Source: Planktomarina sp. (lineage in GTDB: Bacteria; Pseudomonadota; Alphaproteobacteria; Rhodobacterales; Rhodobacteraceae). Taken from it: DNA of 64,000 nt. The position numbers and the translations under genes were made by a program. The stretch lies in NCBI GenBank assembly GCA_020630015.1, contig JAHDCF010000006.1, positions 41,910-105,909 on the forward strand, given 5' to 3'. Shown here piece after piece: positions 51,252 to 60,202 of this stretch (positions are counted from its first letter, which is position 1; every line of letters starts with the position of its first letter). The notes under the pieces were generated by a model. That model saw nothing but the letters and a program-made list of their open reading frames with translations, did no database searches and had not been told where the DNA came from.

Positions 51252-53027
51252 TTACAATGGCCAGAAGATTAGAATTGCTGGGATGGACACCGCAACAACG
51301 AGGATTTCCAAGGGCAATCCCATGCGCCAGTAATCGCCAAACGAATATCCGCCGGGGCCAAGGATCAGAGTATTATTCTTATGCCCGATGGGTGTGAGGA
51401 ACGCGGCTGACGCGGAAATTGCCACAGCCATCAAAAACGGGTCGGGGTTCACGCCCAATGTTTGCGCCATTTGTATGCCGATGGGGGCCGCCACAATCGT
51501 GGTGGCGGTATTGTTTAATACATCAGACAGGGTCATGGTCACAATCATCAGGATAGTTAGGATCGCCCATGGGGGCATGCCTTGGGTCAGGTTTACCAAT
51601 CCACCGGCGATCAATTCGGTGCCTCCGCTGGCCTCTAATGCGGCGCCGAGAGGGATCATAGACCCCAGCAAGACCACCACGGGCCATTCGATATGATTAT
51701 AAATTTGGTGCAACGGGATTATCCCTGTCAGGACGTAGGCCACAACCACAATTCCCAAGGCGATGGGCAGGTAAATTAATCCAACACTGGCGGCCACAAC
51801 CGCGCCCACGAACAAAGCAATCGCCAACCAAACCTTGCTGTCGGCGGTGACTTGCAGGCCACGATCCGCCAGTGGCAAACAGCCCAGCCAGCTGACCACA
51901 TCATCACTGGCGTCTTGTGGGGTGAGCAGAAGCAAAATATCACCGGGGCGCAGCACGGTTTTGCGCAATTGTTGTGTAATGCGTTTTCCCTCGCGGGAAA
52001 TGCCCATCAACACCGTGCGTTGCCGCCACGACAGGCCAACCGATTGCGCGGTACGGCCGTTCAGGCGCGATGTATCCGTAACAACACATTCCACCATGGC
52101 CAAGCCATCGCCGTCGGCTTTCAAGTGGGCTTCGCGGCCTTCATCGGCGAAATTGAGTTTCAGGCTTGTGCGAAATTCATCCAGCGCATCTGGGGTTGCC
52201 TCAATCCGCAGGGCATCCCCCGCCGCGATCAATGTGTTTTTTGCGGTGCCGTATAATTTCTTGCCGTCCCGGATCAGGCCAATGATGGCCACATCGTTTT
52301 TTTCCGCCTCTTCATAAAGATCGGCCACGCGGCGGCCGATTTGTTTGCTGTCGTCTGGGACGGTTAATTCTGCCAAATATTGACCCAGATCATCCAAATT
52401 GCTGGCAGATGTGTTGTCGCGTTGCGGGATCAATCGCCATCCGATCAGCGCCACAAAGGCCAGACCGGCCAATGCGGCCACGCCGCCCACCGGGGCGAAA
52501 TCAAACATTTTGAACGGTTCACCGAGGGCGTCTTCACGAATGGAGGCAATGATGATGTTTGGCGGCGTGCCGATCAATGTTACCATGCCGCCCAATATGG
52601 TGGCAAAGCTGAGAGGCATCAAAGACAGACCCACGGCCCGCTGTGCCTTGCGGGCGGTTTGAATATCAACGGGCATCAACAAGGCCAAAGCGGCAACATT
52701 GTTCATAAAGGCCGATAGAATACCGCCGATGGCCCCCATCAAAGCGATGTGGCTTCCTAATTTACGCGTGGAATCCACCAAGGTACGCGTGATCAAATAC
52801 ACCGCACCGGATCGGACCAATCCCGCGCTGACCACCAAAACCAAGGCCACCACCAAAGTGGCCGGGTGCCCAAATCCATCAAAGGCGTTTTTGGTGTCTA
52901 CAAGGCCCAAAACAACCGCCACCATTAAGGCGGTAAAAGCCACGAGATCATACCGAAATCGCCCCCAAATCAGAAGGATGAACACCAGCCCAAACAGGCT
53001 GAACAACATGATTTGATCTGTGGTCAC
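51252..53027 (-). CDS. SLC13-family permease with TrkA_C domains (second paralogue)
   Basis: A 591-residue transporter of the same layout as its neighbour: membrane halves at about 1-195 and 395-591 and two TrkA_C domains between. MNNVAALALLMPVDIQ, GGMVTLIGTPPNIIIAS and LNNTATTIVAAPIGIQMAQTLG are its re-entrant motifs; GTPPN here against GTSTN in the other copy. It ends PAILIFWPL where the first ends SAIIPFIWPL, showing shared ancestry. Substrate unresolved. Confidence 0.93.
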   Translation of the reverse strand: MTTDQIMLFSLFGLVFILLIWGRFRYDLVAFTALMVAVVLGLVDTKNAFDGFGHPATLVVALVLVVSAGLVRSGAVYLITRTLVDSTRKLGSHIALMGAIGGILSAFMNNVAALALLMPVDIQTARKAQRAVGLSLMPLSFATILGGMVTLIGTPPNIIIASIREDALGEPFKMFDFAPVGGVAALAGLAFVALIGWRLIPQRDNTSASNLDDLGQYLAELTVPDDSKQIGRRVADLYEEAEKNDVAIIGLIRDGKKLYGTAKNTLIAAGDALRIEATPDALDEFRTSLKLNFADEGREAHLKADGDGLAMVECVVTDTSRLNGRTAQSVGLSWRQRTVLMGISREGKRITQQLRKTVLRPGDILLLLTPQDASDDVVSWLGCLPLADRGLQVTADSKVWLAIALFVGAVVAASVGLIYLPIALGIVVVAYVLTGIIPLHQIYNHIEWPVVVLLGSMIPLGAALEASGGTELIAGGLVNLTQGMPPWAILTILMIVTMTLSDVLNNTATTIVAAPIGIQMAQTLGVNPDPFLMAVAISASAAFLTPIGHKNNTLILGPGGYSFGDYWRMGLPLEILVVAVSIPAILIFWPL

Positions 53028-53184
53028 GAATTTGCCCCGTTGGTTTGTTCTTTTTCAAACCATGACACACAGGCCGCAGAAGGGCAATTTGGGGAATTTT
53101 GACAAAATTGCATCCCTGCGCCCGGTTGAACTGTGAACGCGCGCCCGTTAGGACGGTACCGCACGTGGAATTTCGGAGGGCACC

Positions 53185-53925
53185 ATGGCCGGACACAGTA
53201 AATGGGCAAATATTCAGCATCGCAAAGGTCGGCAAGACAAGTTGCGGTCAAAACTGTTTTCGAAGTTGGCCAAGGAAATCACCGTTGCCGCCAAAATGGG
53301 CGATCCAGATCCCGATAAAAACCCACGCCTGCGCCTTGCCGTAAAAGAGGCAAAATCCCAATCCGTGCCAAAGGACGTGATCGAACGTGCGATCAAGAAA
53401 TCCCAAGGTGGGGATGCGGAAAATTATGATGAAATTCGGTATGAGGGATACGGCCCCGGTGGCGTTGCCGTGATCGTGGAAACGATGACAGACAACAAAA
53501 ACCGAACTGCATCCACCGTGCGATCCACATTCACCAAATGCGGTGGGAATTTGGGTGAAACCGGGTCGGTTGGTTTTATGTTCGATCGCAAAGGTCAGAT
53601 TTTGTATCCGGCTGAGGCCGGGGACGAAGATGCGGTCATGGAAGCCGCGATCGACGCCGGTGCTGAAGATTGCGAAAGCAGCGAAGATGGCCACATCATC
53701 ACCACAGGGGATACCGACCTTAACGATGTATCCACCGCCCTTGAAAAAGCCTTGGGCGAGGCTGAATCAACAAAGCTGGTCTGGATCCCGCAAACCACGA
53801 CAGAGTTGGATCTGGAAGGTATGCAAAAGTTGATGAAGCTGATCGACACATTGGAAGATGATGATGACGTGCAACGCGTCACCGCCAATTTTGAAGCGTC
53901 AGATGAAGTGATGGCCCAGCTTTAG
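53185..53925 (+). CDS. YebC/PmpR family translation or transcription factor
   Basis: A 246-residue TACO1/YebC protein ([19 protein letters not shown]...). [18 protein letters not shown] and [15 protein letters not shown] are signature parts. Family members were named as DNA-binding regulators and more recently linked to translation of proline-rich stretches. A single-gene unit with a terminator after it. Confidence 0.95.
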   Translation: MAGHSKWANIQHRKGRQDKLRSKLFSKLAKEITVAAKMGDPDPDKNPRLRLAVKEAKSQSVPKDVIERAIKKSQGGDAENYDEIRYEGYGPGGVAVIVETMTDNKNRTASTVRSTFTKCGGNLGETGSVGFMFDRKGQILYPAEAGDEDAVMEAAIDAGAEDCESSEDGHIITTGDTDLNDVSTALEKALGEAESTKLVWIPQTTTELDLEGMQKLMKLIDTLEDDDDVQRVTANFEASDEVMAQL

Positions 53926-53954
53926 GGGCCATCCAAACTGAGAAAAATTTGGAA

Positions 53955-53986
53955 GGTTGGCCGGTCATGCCAACCTATTTGTTTTT
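53955..53986 (+). terminator. Intrinsic terminator of the yebC-family gene
   Basis: GGTTGGC pairs with GCCAACC around a 7-base loop and is followed by TATTTGTTTTT. It starts 30 bases after the stop at 53925. Confidence 0.8.
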
Positions 53987-53997
53987 ACCGATCAGGT

Positions 53998-56001
53998 TCA
54001 GTTAATGCTGATTACAATGTCAGAGGGTGCGATGTTTGAAACACCCAATACCGTCAGGATTTTTTGACCATCCAATACCAAATCGACACCATCTGTTGTG
54101 GCGACTTGGGTCAGGGACGCACCGGTTTGGGCGGAATTAATTTGGATGTCCAAGGCATCAACACCTGGTTCAAAATCCGACAAGATCATGGGATCACCGC
54201 TGAGGTCGAACGCATCCAAATATAGTTGGAGTGTGTCGCTTCCTTCGCCCATAGCTATTTCAAAATCTTTCACATAAGGGCCAGAAATTGAAATCAGATC
54301 ATCACCTGACCCCGCGTCCACATCTTCGCCTTCTGAATAGGTCAGAATGGTATCATCCCCTTGGCCACCGAAAAGCGCTGTGTTTTCTTGAAAGTCAGAA
54401 GTCAAAACATCATTGCCATCGCCACCATAAAGGGTTGCGCCGCCATCAATGAACCCGGATGAGGAAAGCGTATCGGCACCCTGACCACCATAAATTTCAA
54501 AGGTGTGATCGTCTAACCCGCTGAATTTTGAAATGCTTAGACGATCATCGCCATGGCCACCTTGAAGTTTTACATCAGATGTCGTTTCGGTTTGCCAAGC
54601 ATCTTCGAGGGTAACGGTGTCATCGCCGCTGCCCATTTCAATGAAATCAGCTTCGATATTTTCGGCAAAATCATCGCCTTGGCCACCAAACACATTTTCG
54701 ACGGATCCAGTAAACGTGTCATTTCCATCGCCCAAACTTACCAGTCCGGCAACCTTGTGGCCCGTTGAGACATAGTCGTTCCCATGGCCCGCGTCGATTT
54801 CGACGGTGTCGGTATGATCAAAGGAATCATGAGAAGATGTGATCCGATCATCACCGCTTGCTCCGTTGATAGATATCTTCACGGCCGCGTCGTTGTAAAA
54901 GTTATCGGCGTAAATGGTATCATCGCCGACACCCAAATCTGCATTCAAATCTTGATAGTTTGTGATGGAAAGCTGATCATCGCCAGAGCCAGAATTCAGC
55001 GTGCCACCTTCATATAGTATGAGGTTAAGATCCTCGTCACCCGCACCCGCGTAAAAGGTCAGATTTTCATTATGATCTTGATCGATTTCATCGCGTCCGC
55101 CGCCGCCATAAATGATATCGTTCCCATCTATGTCGACAAACCGATCATTTCCATCGCCACCAAATAGCGTATCGGACCCGCCACCAGATGCGTCAAGTGT
55201 GTCTGCGTCTGCCCCTCCAAATAGCTGATCGTTGCCTGCCGCCCCGGCCATTAAGTCTTTGCCAGTACCCCCGTAAAAAAGATCATTGCCTTCGGCCCCT
55301 TCAAGGGTGTCATTGCCTTGATCGCCGTACAATGTGTCGTTGCCTGAATTCCCATATAGGGCGTCATGGGATGACCCACCGTAAATCAGATCACGTCCGG
55401 CGTCGCCGTAAAGCTGATCCTCATCGGCATACCCATAAAGGGTGTCGTCCCAACCGCCACCAAAGGCCAAATCGGGGCCTTCACCGCCAAAGATTAGGTC
55501 TTTGCCGTCTTCGCCGTTCAAGAAATCGGCGCCATCATTTCCAAAGATGGTGTCAAATCCGCCGCCGCCATAGGTGGTATCCGCCTCTGATCCCCCTGAT
55601 AGTTTGTCAGATCCATCAAGCCCATAAATCACATCAAAGCCCGCCCCGCCATTGATGGTGTCTGCGCCCAAATCACCGTCGGCGGAATCATCCCCCGCCC
55701 CGAGATAGATCTGATCATCGCCTGGGCCACCGATCGCGGCGTCATCGCCCGCACCCAGATTGATGGTGTCATTGCCGCTGCCTGTCCAAGCGCCTTCACC
55801 ACCGGGGCTGCCTGTAACGTTCAAGTCTTGGGTTGCCGTGTCATCAATAAAAATATCGCCTGCGTTCAAGCTGACATTTCCGTTTTCATCAGGATCGATT
55901 GGATTGGGATCATCCGCAGGGGAGGTTGCCGTATCATCGCCCCCTGCGCCGGACAAAAGCAGAAATGGCAGCAACGCCAGAAAAAGCAAACTCAAACCCA
56001 T
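53998..56001 (-). CDS. RTX-type calcium-binding repeat protein
   Basis: A 667-residue protein: an N-terminal hydrophobic helix (1-19), an acidic Asp/Pro linker, then about twenty GGxGxDxxx nonapeptides packed between residues 60 and 330 and more scattered repeats (for example GGQGDDTILT) to about 600. Each binds calcium in a beta-roll. The C-terminus (VLGVSNIAPSDIVISIN) resembles type I secretion signals of Roseobacter RTX proteins. The start at 56001 is set before MGLSLLFL; an ATG at 56028 is also possible. No secretion genes are in the window. Confidence 0.9.
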   Translation of the reverse strand: MGLSLLFLALLPFLLLSGAGGDDTATSPADDPNPIDPDENGNVSLNAGDIFIDDTATQDLNVTGSPGGEGAWTGSGNDTINLGAGDDAAIGGPGDDQIYLGAGDDSADGDLGADTINGGAGFDVIYGLDGSDKLSGGSEADTTYGGGGFDTIFGNDGADFLNGEDGKDLIFGGEGPDLAFGGGWDDTLYGYADEDQLYGDAGRDLIYGGSSHDALYGNSGNDTLYGDQGNDTLEGAEGNDLFYGGTGKDLMAGAAGNDQLFGGADADTLDASGGGSDTLFGGDGNDRFVDIDGNDIIYGGGGRDEIDQDHNENLTFYAGAGDEDLNLILYEGGTLNSGSGDDQLSITNYQDLNADLGVGDDTIYADNFYNDAAVKISINGASGDDRITSSHDSFDHTDTVEIDAGHGNDYVSTGHKVAGLVSLGDGNDTFTGSVENVFGGQGDDFAENIEADFIEMGSGDDTVTLEDAWQTETTSDVKLQGGHGDDRLSISKFSGLDDHTFEIYGGQGADTLSSSGFIDGGATLYGGDGNDVLTSDFQENTALFGGQGDDTILTYSEGEDVDAGSGDDLISISGPYVKDFEIAMGEGSDTLQLYLDAFDLSGDPMILSDFEPGVDALDIQINSAQTGASLTQVATTDGVDLVLDGQKILTVLGVSNIAPSDIVISIN

Positions 56002-56117
56002 GGCACACCTTCCAAAACGTGATTCCAAGGAAGGATATCTGGGGCAAGGCTTTCATTCCAACGCTTTTTACGAAACTTTTTGTTTCGCTTTGCACGCAAT
56101 GGTCGAAGTTAGGCTAA

Positions 56118-57029
56118 TTAATCCGCCACAAACACACCCATGACGGCACCGTTTCCATCCACCAGGAACACACCACCGACTTCGTCTGGGTTGCCCGCGT
56201 GATCCAAGCCATAGAATGTGCCGTTCACGCTGCTTGTTGCGCCGGATCCATAAAGGGTGACGGTTGTCCCATTCAGTTGGGTGATGACTGTGTTCCCGCT
56301 GAAGCCTGTGCCGTTGATCGACATGTCGGCAAGGATGATGGTGTCAAAATTCTGTGTCACCGGCAGGGCGGTTGTGCCAGAGGTTGAAGTGAAATCACCC
56401 ATGGTCACGTTAACGATGCCTGTGCCGAAATCGGCCACAACGGTGGATGATCCCACGTGGCGACATTGGCAATTGGGGGAAAATTCATCCACCACGGCGC
56501 TGCCTTGATAGGTTGCTTGCCCTGTGATGGGCATATCAACCGGCTGTGTCACAGCGCCGATCACAACCACAGCGGAAGTTGATCCATTGGCAGTCACATA
56601 GTCCAGATTTCCAACGGTCAGATATTCATAGCCCCCTAAGGCGGTGTCGTTGCGGGTTGTGAAGGTGGTTCCGTCGGTTCCGGTGGCCACACCTTGGGTG
56701 TTCACACCATCCATGTCGGTCAATTGATGGTTCGGATCGGAAATCACCAATTGCCCTGTGGGCCGATCCATGCTGCCCGAAACGGTTGTGGTATCCAACC
56801 CGGTGGGCCCATTGCGGATGGCAGAACCACCAAGGGGCAGGGTAGCATTTTGAGTTGTGTCCAAACCTTTGTATTCATAACCAGCCGCGCCAATAACAGG
56901 GCCAGTGTTCGCCCCGCCACCGTTCGAACCACCCCCGGCTGAACCGCCACTGGTTGAACCGCCGCCGCAGGCCATCAGGGCCAGGCAAATACCGCCGCAA
57001 AGCGATGCTTTAGATAAAGATGAAATCAT
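56118..57029 (-). CDS. TbpB-like surface lipoprotein
   Basis: A 303-residue protein with a lipoprotein signal ending LMAC (C at about 20), a long Gly/Ser linker and a beta-rich domain in two repeats. ATYQGSAVVD, STVVADFGTGIVNVTMGDF and the closing GVFLVDGNGAVMGVFVAD resemble the transferrin-binding-protein B barrel of Slam-exported surface lipoproteins. The ATG at 57029 overlaps the end of the M10 protease gene by 20 bases, so the two are cotranscribed. Ligand unknown; the barrel family binds iron or haem carriers in pathogens. No Slam gene is in the window. Confidence 0.8.
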   Translation of the reverse strand: MISSLSKASLCGGICLALMACGGGSTSGGSAGGGSNGGGANTGPVIGAAGYEYKGLDTTQNATLPLGGSAIRNGPTGLDTTTVSGSMDRPTGQLVISDPNHQLTDMDGVNTQGVATGTDGTTFTTRNDTALGGYEYLTVGNLDYVTANGSTSAVVVIGAVTQPVDMPITGQATYQGSAVVDEFSPNCQCRHVGSSTVVADFGTGIVNVTMGDFTSTSGTTALPVTQNFDTIILADMSINGTGFSGNTVITQLNGTTVTLYGSGATSSVNGTFYGLDHAGNPDEVGGVFLVDGNGAVMGVFVAD

Positions 57030-58533
57030 CAGAAGTGATCCCAGTGACATTCATGAAAATGATCGTCGTGCCTTCGGCTGAAAAGATGGTGTTGCCATCT
57101 GAAACGGTCAGGAAATCCTCAACATTATTTTCTGTGACAGAATTGAAGCCAGATAATTCCACCGTATCAATGCCCGCAACGAAGTCCGGGGTGGTTGGGT
57201 CCACGGCCATCGCTTCGGTCAATGTGGCGATTGAGTTTTGCCCTTCGTTGGGGTGAAACACGAATGTATCGGCGCCGCCACCGCCCATTAAGATGTCATT
57301 GCCGAACCCACCTTCGATACGGTCAGAGCCAGCTAAGAAAGTTGCAAAAGGATCGCCCATGATTGTATCATTCCCTGTTCCACCTGTCAGGGTGTCGTGA
57401 CCGATCCCCCCTGTCAGCACATCAAATCCAGACCCACCGTCCAGCTGGCTGTCATCCAACCCAACCGACAATGTGTCACTTCCAAATCCGCCAAACAAAT
57501 CAGATGATCCCACCACATCAATAATGGTGTCTTGCCCTGCATTGCCGGACAGATTGTTTTCGCCAGAATTCCCAATAATCAGATCATTGCCTGATCCGCC
57601 CGATGCGTTTTCGATCACAACACCGGCGGCGATGGTGTAACCGCCGTGAACCCCCGCCGCATAGGATACATACCCACCCCCACCGTAAGCCACTTGCAAG
57701 TTTGCTGGCAGCAGGTTGATGGTGGCGTTCAGCGTTCCGCCGTAAGAAATCGTGTCTGTTCCACCGGTATCCCAAATTGCGGAGTAATATGTTCCTACGC
57801 CGTTGAATTGGGCAATTTCATAGACATCATCGCCCATCGCATAGGTTTCATTCGCACCATAAATGCTTTGCAGGGCGGCAATATCCAGCGCCCCTAAGGT
57901 GCCCATGGCGCCATATGAAAATGAGGGTGTTTGCCCGCTGGGCCCGGTTGACCACCCTGAATTATAGCTCATCACCGTGAAGATGGCTTGGTTCAGATCA
58001 CCTTCGCCGAAACCATACCGAACGAAAACGCCGCCGATGTAAAATGGCGTTACCCCCGGAAAGGTCAGGCCTTGCCCAATCGCGCCACCATCATGGGGGT
58101 GCATCAATCCCAAGCCATGGCCGAATTCGTGTAGAAACGTCTCAAAGCCGATGCCGCCTTGTTCCAATGCGGATCCTGAAAACCGGAAGGTGCCAGTGTT
58201 GAATATGCCCGTTTGTGGCCCGGTTCCGGGCAAGAAAAACAAAGCCGCCTCGCCGTTTGGCAGGGCCTCTGTGCCCAATATGAAATCGGCTTGGTTGATA
58301 TCCGTTACGAAGTTGAACTGAATATCGACTGAATTTGAAATCTCTTGCAAGGCAGCTTGCGCTTGTTGCGCCTCGTATGCGCTCCACCCATTTGACGTGT
58401 GGTCGCCGCCTTCTTGGTCAACCCATGTTTCCCCATCACCGGCCAGATAAACGTTGATGACCGCACCACCAGACGTATCGACGTGGTGGCCGCTGTCCAA
58501 CACATTTTCCAGATCAGGATGAAGTTCGGTCAC
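57010..58533 (-). CDS. M10 (serralysin-type) zinc metalloprotease with RTX repeats
   Basis: A 507-residue secreted protease. The zinc motif HEFGHGLGLMH is at 135-145 (ligands H135, H139, H145; base E136), and the Met-turn M188 lies in TVMSYNSGW. RTX nonapeptides (GNDLIIGNSGENNLSGNAG..., GGSGFDVLTGGIGHDTLTGG) fill about 310-430. There is no Sec signal, in line with type I secretion through a C-terminal signal. The pro-segment is short, as in other serralysins. It heads a run with the TbpB-like lipoprotein gene; the RTX protein gene follows on the same strand. Confidence 0.94.
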   Translation of the reverse strand: MTELHPDLENVLDSGHHVDTSGGAVINVYLAGDGETWVDQEGGDHTSNGWSAYEAQQAQAALQEISNSVDIQFNFVTDINQADFILGTEALPNGEAALFFLPGTGPQTGIFNTGTFRFSGSALEQGGIGFETFLHEFGHGLGLMHPHDGGAIGQGLTFPGVTPFYIGGVFVRYGFGEGDLNQAIFTVMSYNSGWSTGPSGQTPSFSYGAMGTLGALDIAALQSIYGANETYAMGDDVYEIAQFNGVGTYYSAIWDTGGTDTISYGGTLNATINLLPANLQVAYGGGGYVSYAAGVHGGYTIAAGVVIENASGGSGNDLIIGNSGENNLSGNAGQDTIIDVVGSSDLFGGFGSDTLSVGLDDSQLDGGSGFDVLTGGIGHDTLTGGTGNDTIMGDPFATFLAGSDRIEGGFGNDILMGGGGADTFVFHPNEGQNSIATLTEAMAVDPTTPDFVAGIDTVELSGFNSVTENNVEDFLTVSDGNTIFSAEGTTIIFMNVTGITSDDFIFI

Positions 58534-58613
58534 AATGAAACCCTGCGCAAAGCGAAATCAGATGGGGCGAAAATCCCCCCAAATTCGGGCTTATTTGTGA
58601 CAAATCCACGGCA

Positions 58614-59606
58614 TTATGGGGCCAAGCTGTGGCGTGTAACGGCCGGTGTTTCACCAAACCATGCCTCATACGCGCGCACAAAACTGTTGCGTCGCCTGTA
58701 CCCCAAAAGGAAGGCGATTTCTTCCAGATTAACGTCTGGAATGGCAACATAAGATTGCGCCAAACTTTGACGCGCCTTGGTGAGTTCGTTTTGAAAGCTG
58801 GAGTTTGCCTCTTCCAGTCTTCGCTGCAACGTTCGCCCTGACAGCCCCAAGTGTTTGGCCGCATCCCTCAGGGTGGGTTGCCCGCGAATTAACAAATGCA
58901 CAAGGGCGGTTTGCACCCGATCTGTGATCGCTTGGGCCTGTGTCAGGTGTTTAAGTTGTTGCCGATAATCTTGTTGCAACCATTGCCATCCCTGCGGGTC
59001 TTGATCGGCCATCGGCAGGTTGGCCTGATCATGGGATATCACAAAACTTGGCAAGGGGCCGTTTGCAACATCAACGCCAACGAAATCGTTCAGCCATGCC
59101 GGCCCACCATTGGCTGCACTTGCCTTTGTGGGAACGATTTTCACACCCGTTCCACGCCGGATCATATCGATCAAAAAGCACAGCTCAAGCCGATGTAAGG
59201 CGGCTGGCATCGGGTGATCGGGATGGGCGGGTGCCACGGTCACCTGCAGGCCGTTCGAAGTTTCCAATAGGCTGAGCGCAAAGGGCGCCAACAGGGGCTT
59301 GATTTGGGATAAACGGTCAAGGCCAATTCGCACATTTGGGGCACATGACAGTGCCAAATGCTGACTGTTGAAATGAATATCTCGTGTGGCCTTTACCAGC
59401 GCCATTTCGGCGGGTTGCATCTTTGACATGGTCAATAGCGCGCCCAACAAAGCATAAAATTCAGAAGCATCCACATTTGTATTGGTTGTTAGAAATCCCG
59501 GGCTGACCCCCGCCGTTTCGCAGACTGTTCGGGCATCCACCTCAAACAGCTGCGCAATTTTCAGCAGGTTCGGCTTTGCGGGGTATTTCAAGGCAGGTGA
59601 TGTCAT
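58614..59606 (-). CDS. AraC family transcriptional regulator
   Basis: A 330-residue regulator with an N-terminal AraC-ligand domain of the PF12625 type (about 15-195) and two helix-turn-helix motifs at about 230-325 (LRDAAKHLGLSGRTLQRRLEE, LEEIAFLLGYRRRNSFVRAY). The start at 59606 (MTSPALKYPAKP) is chosen from family length; ATGs at 59648 and 59741 are upstream. It is divergent from the isoquinoline-oxidoreductase-type operon and is a good candidate for its activator. Confidence 0.9.
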   Translation of the reverse strand: MTSPALKYPAKPNLLKIAQLFEVDARTVCETAGVSPGFLTTNTNVDASEFYALLGALLTMSKMQPAEMALVKATRDIHFNSQHLALSCAPNVRIGLDRLSQIKPLLAPFALSLLETSNGLQVTVAPAHPDHPMPAALHRLELCFLIDMIRRGTGVKIVPTKASAANGGPAWLNDFVGVDVANGPLPSFVISHDQANLPMADQDPQGWQWLQQDYRQQLKHLTQAQAITDRVQTALVHLLIRGQPTLRDAAKHLGLSGRTLQRRLEEANSSFQNELTKARQSLAQSYVAIPDVNLEEIAFLLGYRRRNSFVRAYEAWFGETPAVTRHSLAP

Positions 59607-59741
59607 AGGCGCAGTTTGCCAAAATATTGTAGGGCTTGTCGCCTGCATTCGAAGGATGGGTCCAAATTTGGCGTGAATTGAGTCTTGCGCACATCGGCGC
59701 AAGCCATAGTCTGTGGCGTGTGCAACAGGGACGAGGATCAC

Positions 59742-60200
59742 ATGAAACAGCTGTCAGTGAATGGAACATCCCACACCGTTGATGTGGAAGATGATATGCC
59801 CCTGTTGTGGGTTTTGCGGGATGAAATCGGATTAACCGGGACAAAATACGGATGTGGCATTGCGCAATGCGGCGCATGCACCGTGCATATCGATGGCGTT
59901 GCCGTTCGATCTTGCCAAGTGTCGATTGGCGATGTGCAGGGGGATGTAATCACCATCGAAGGGTTGGGAACGCCAGAAACGTTGCATGCCGTGCAAGAGG
60001 CATGGGTGGAACATCAGGTTGCTCAATGCGGGTATTGCCAATCGGGCCAGATCATGCAGGCCGCAAGCCTTTTGGATGTGAACCCAAGCCCCAGTGATGA
60101 AGACATCGATTTTGTCATGTCGGGTAATTTGTGTCGATGCGGAACATTCCCGCGCATCCGTGCCGCCGTAAAAGCCGCCGCACAAAAGTTGGAGGGGTGA
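59742..60200 (+). CDS. 2Fe-2S subunit of a molybdenum hydroxylase (isoquinoline 1-oxidoreductase alpha type)
   Basis: A 152-residue electron-transfer subunit with two [2Fe-2S] clusters. Ligands of the plant-ferredoxin cluster are C38, C43, C46 and C58, and of the second cluster C96, C99, C131 and C133 (CGYCQSGQ and CRCGTFPRI). Typical for the small subunit of xanthine-oxidase-family enzymes with a periplasmic large subunit. Start at 59742, behind GAGGATCAC. It lies three bases upstream of the large subunit gene. Confidence 0.94.
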   Translation: MKQLSVNGTSHTVDVEDDMPLLWVLRDEIGLTGTKYGCGIAQCGACTVHIDGVAVRSCQVSIGDVQGDVITIEGLGTPETLHAVQEAWVEHQVAQCGYCQSGQIMQAASLLDVNPSPSDEDIDFVMSGNLCRCGTFPRIRAAVKAAAQKLEG

Positions 60201-60202
60201 TT

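Noticed and set aside
55060..55760. Repetitive DNA in the RTX gene considered as a CRISPR or tandem-repeat array
   Set aside because: The repeats are degenerate and in frame, encoding GGxGxD calcium-binding nonapeptides with no spacers.
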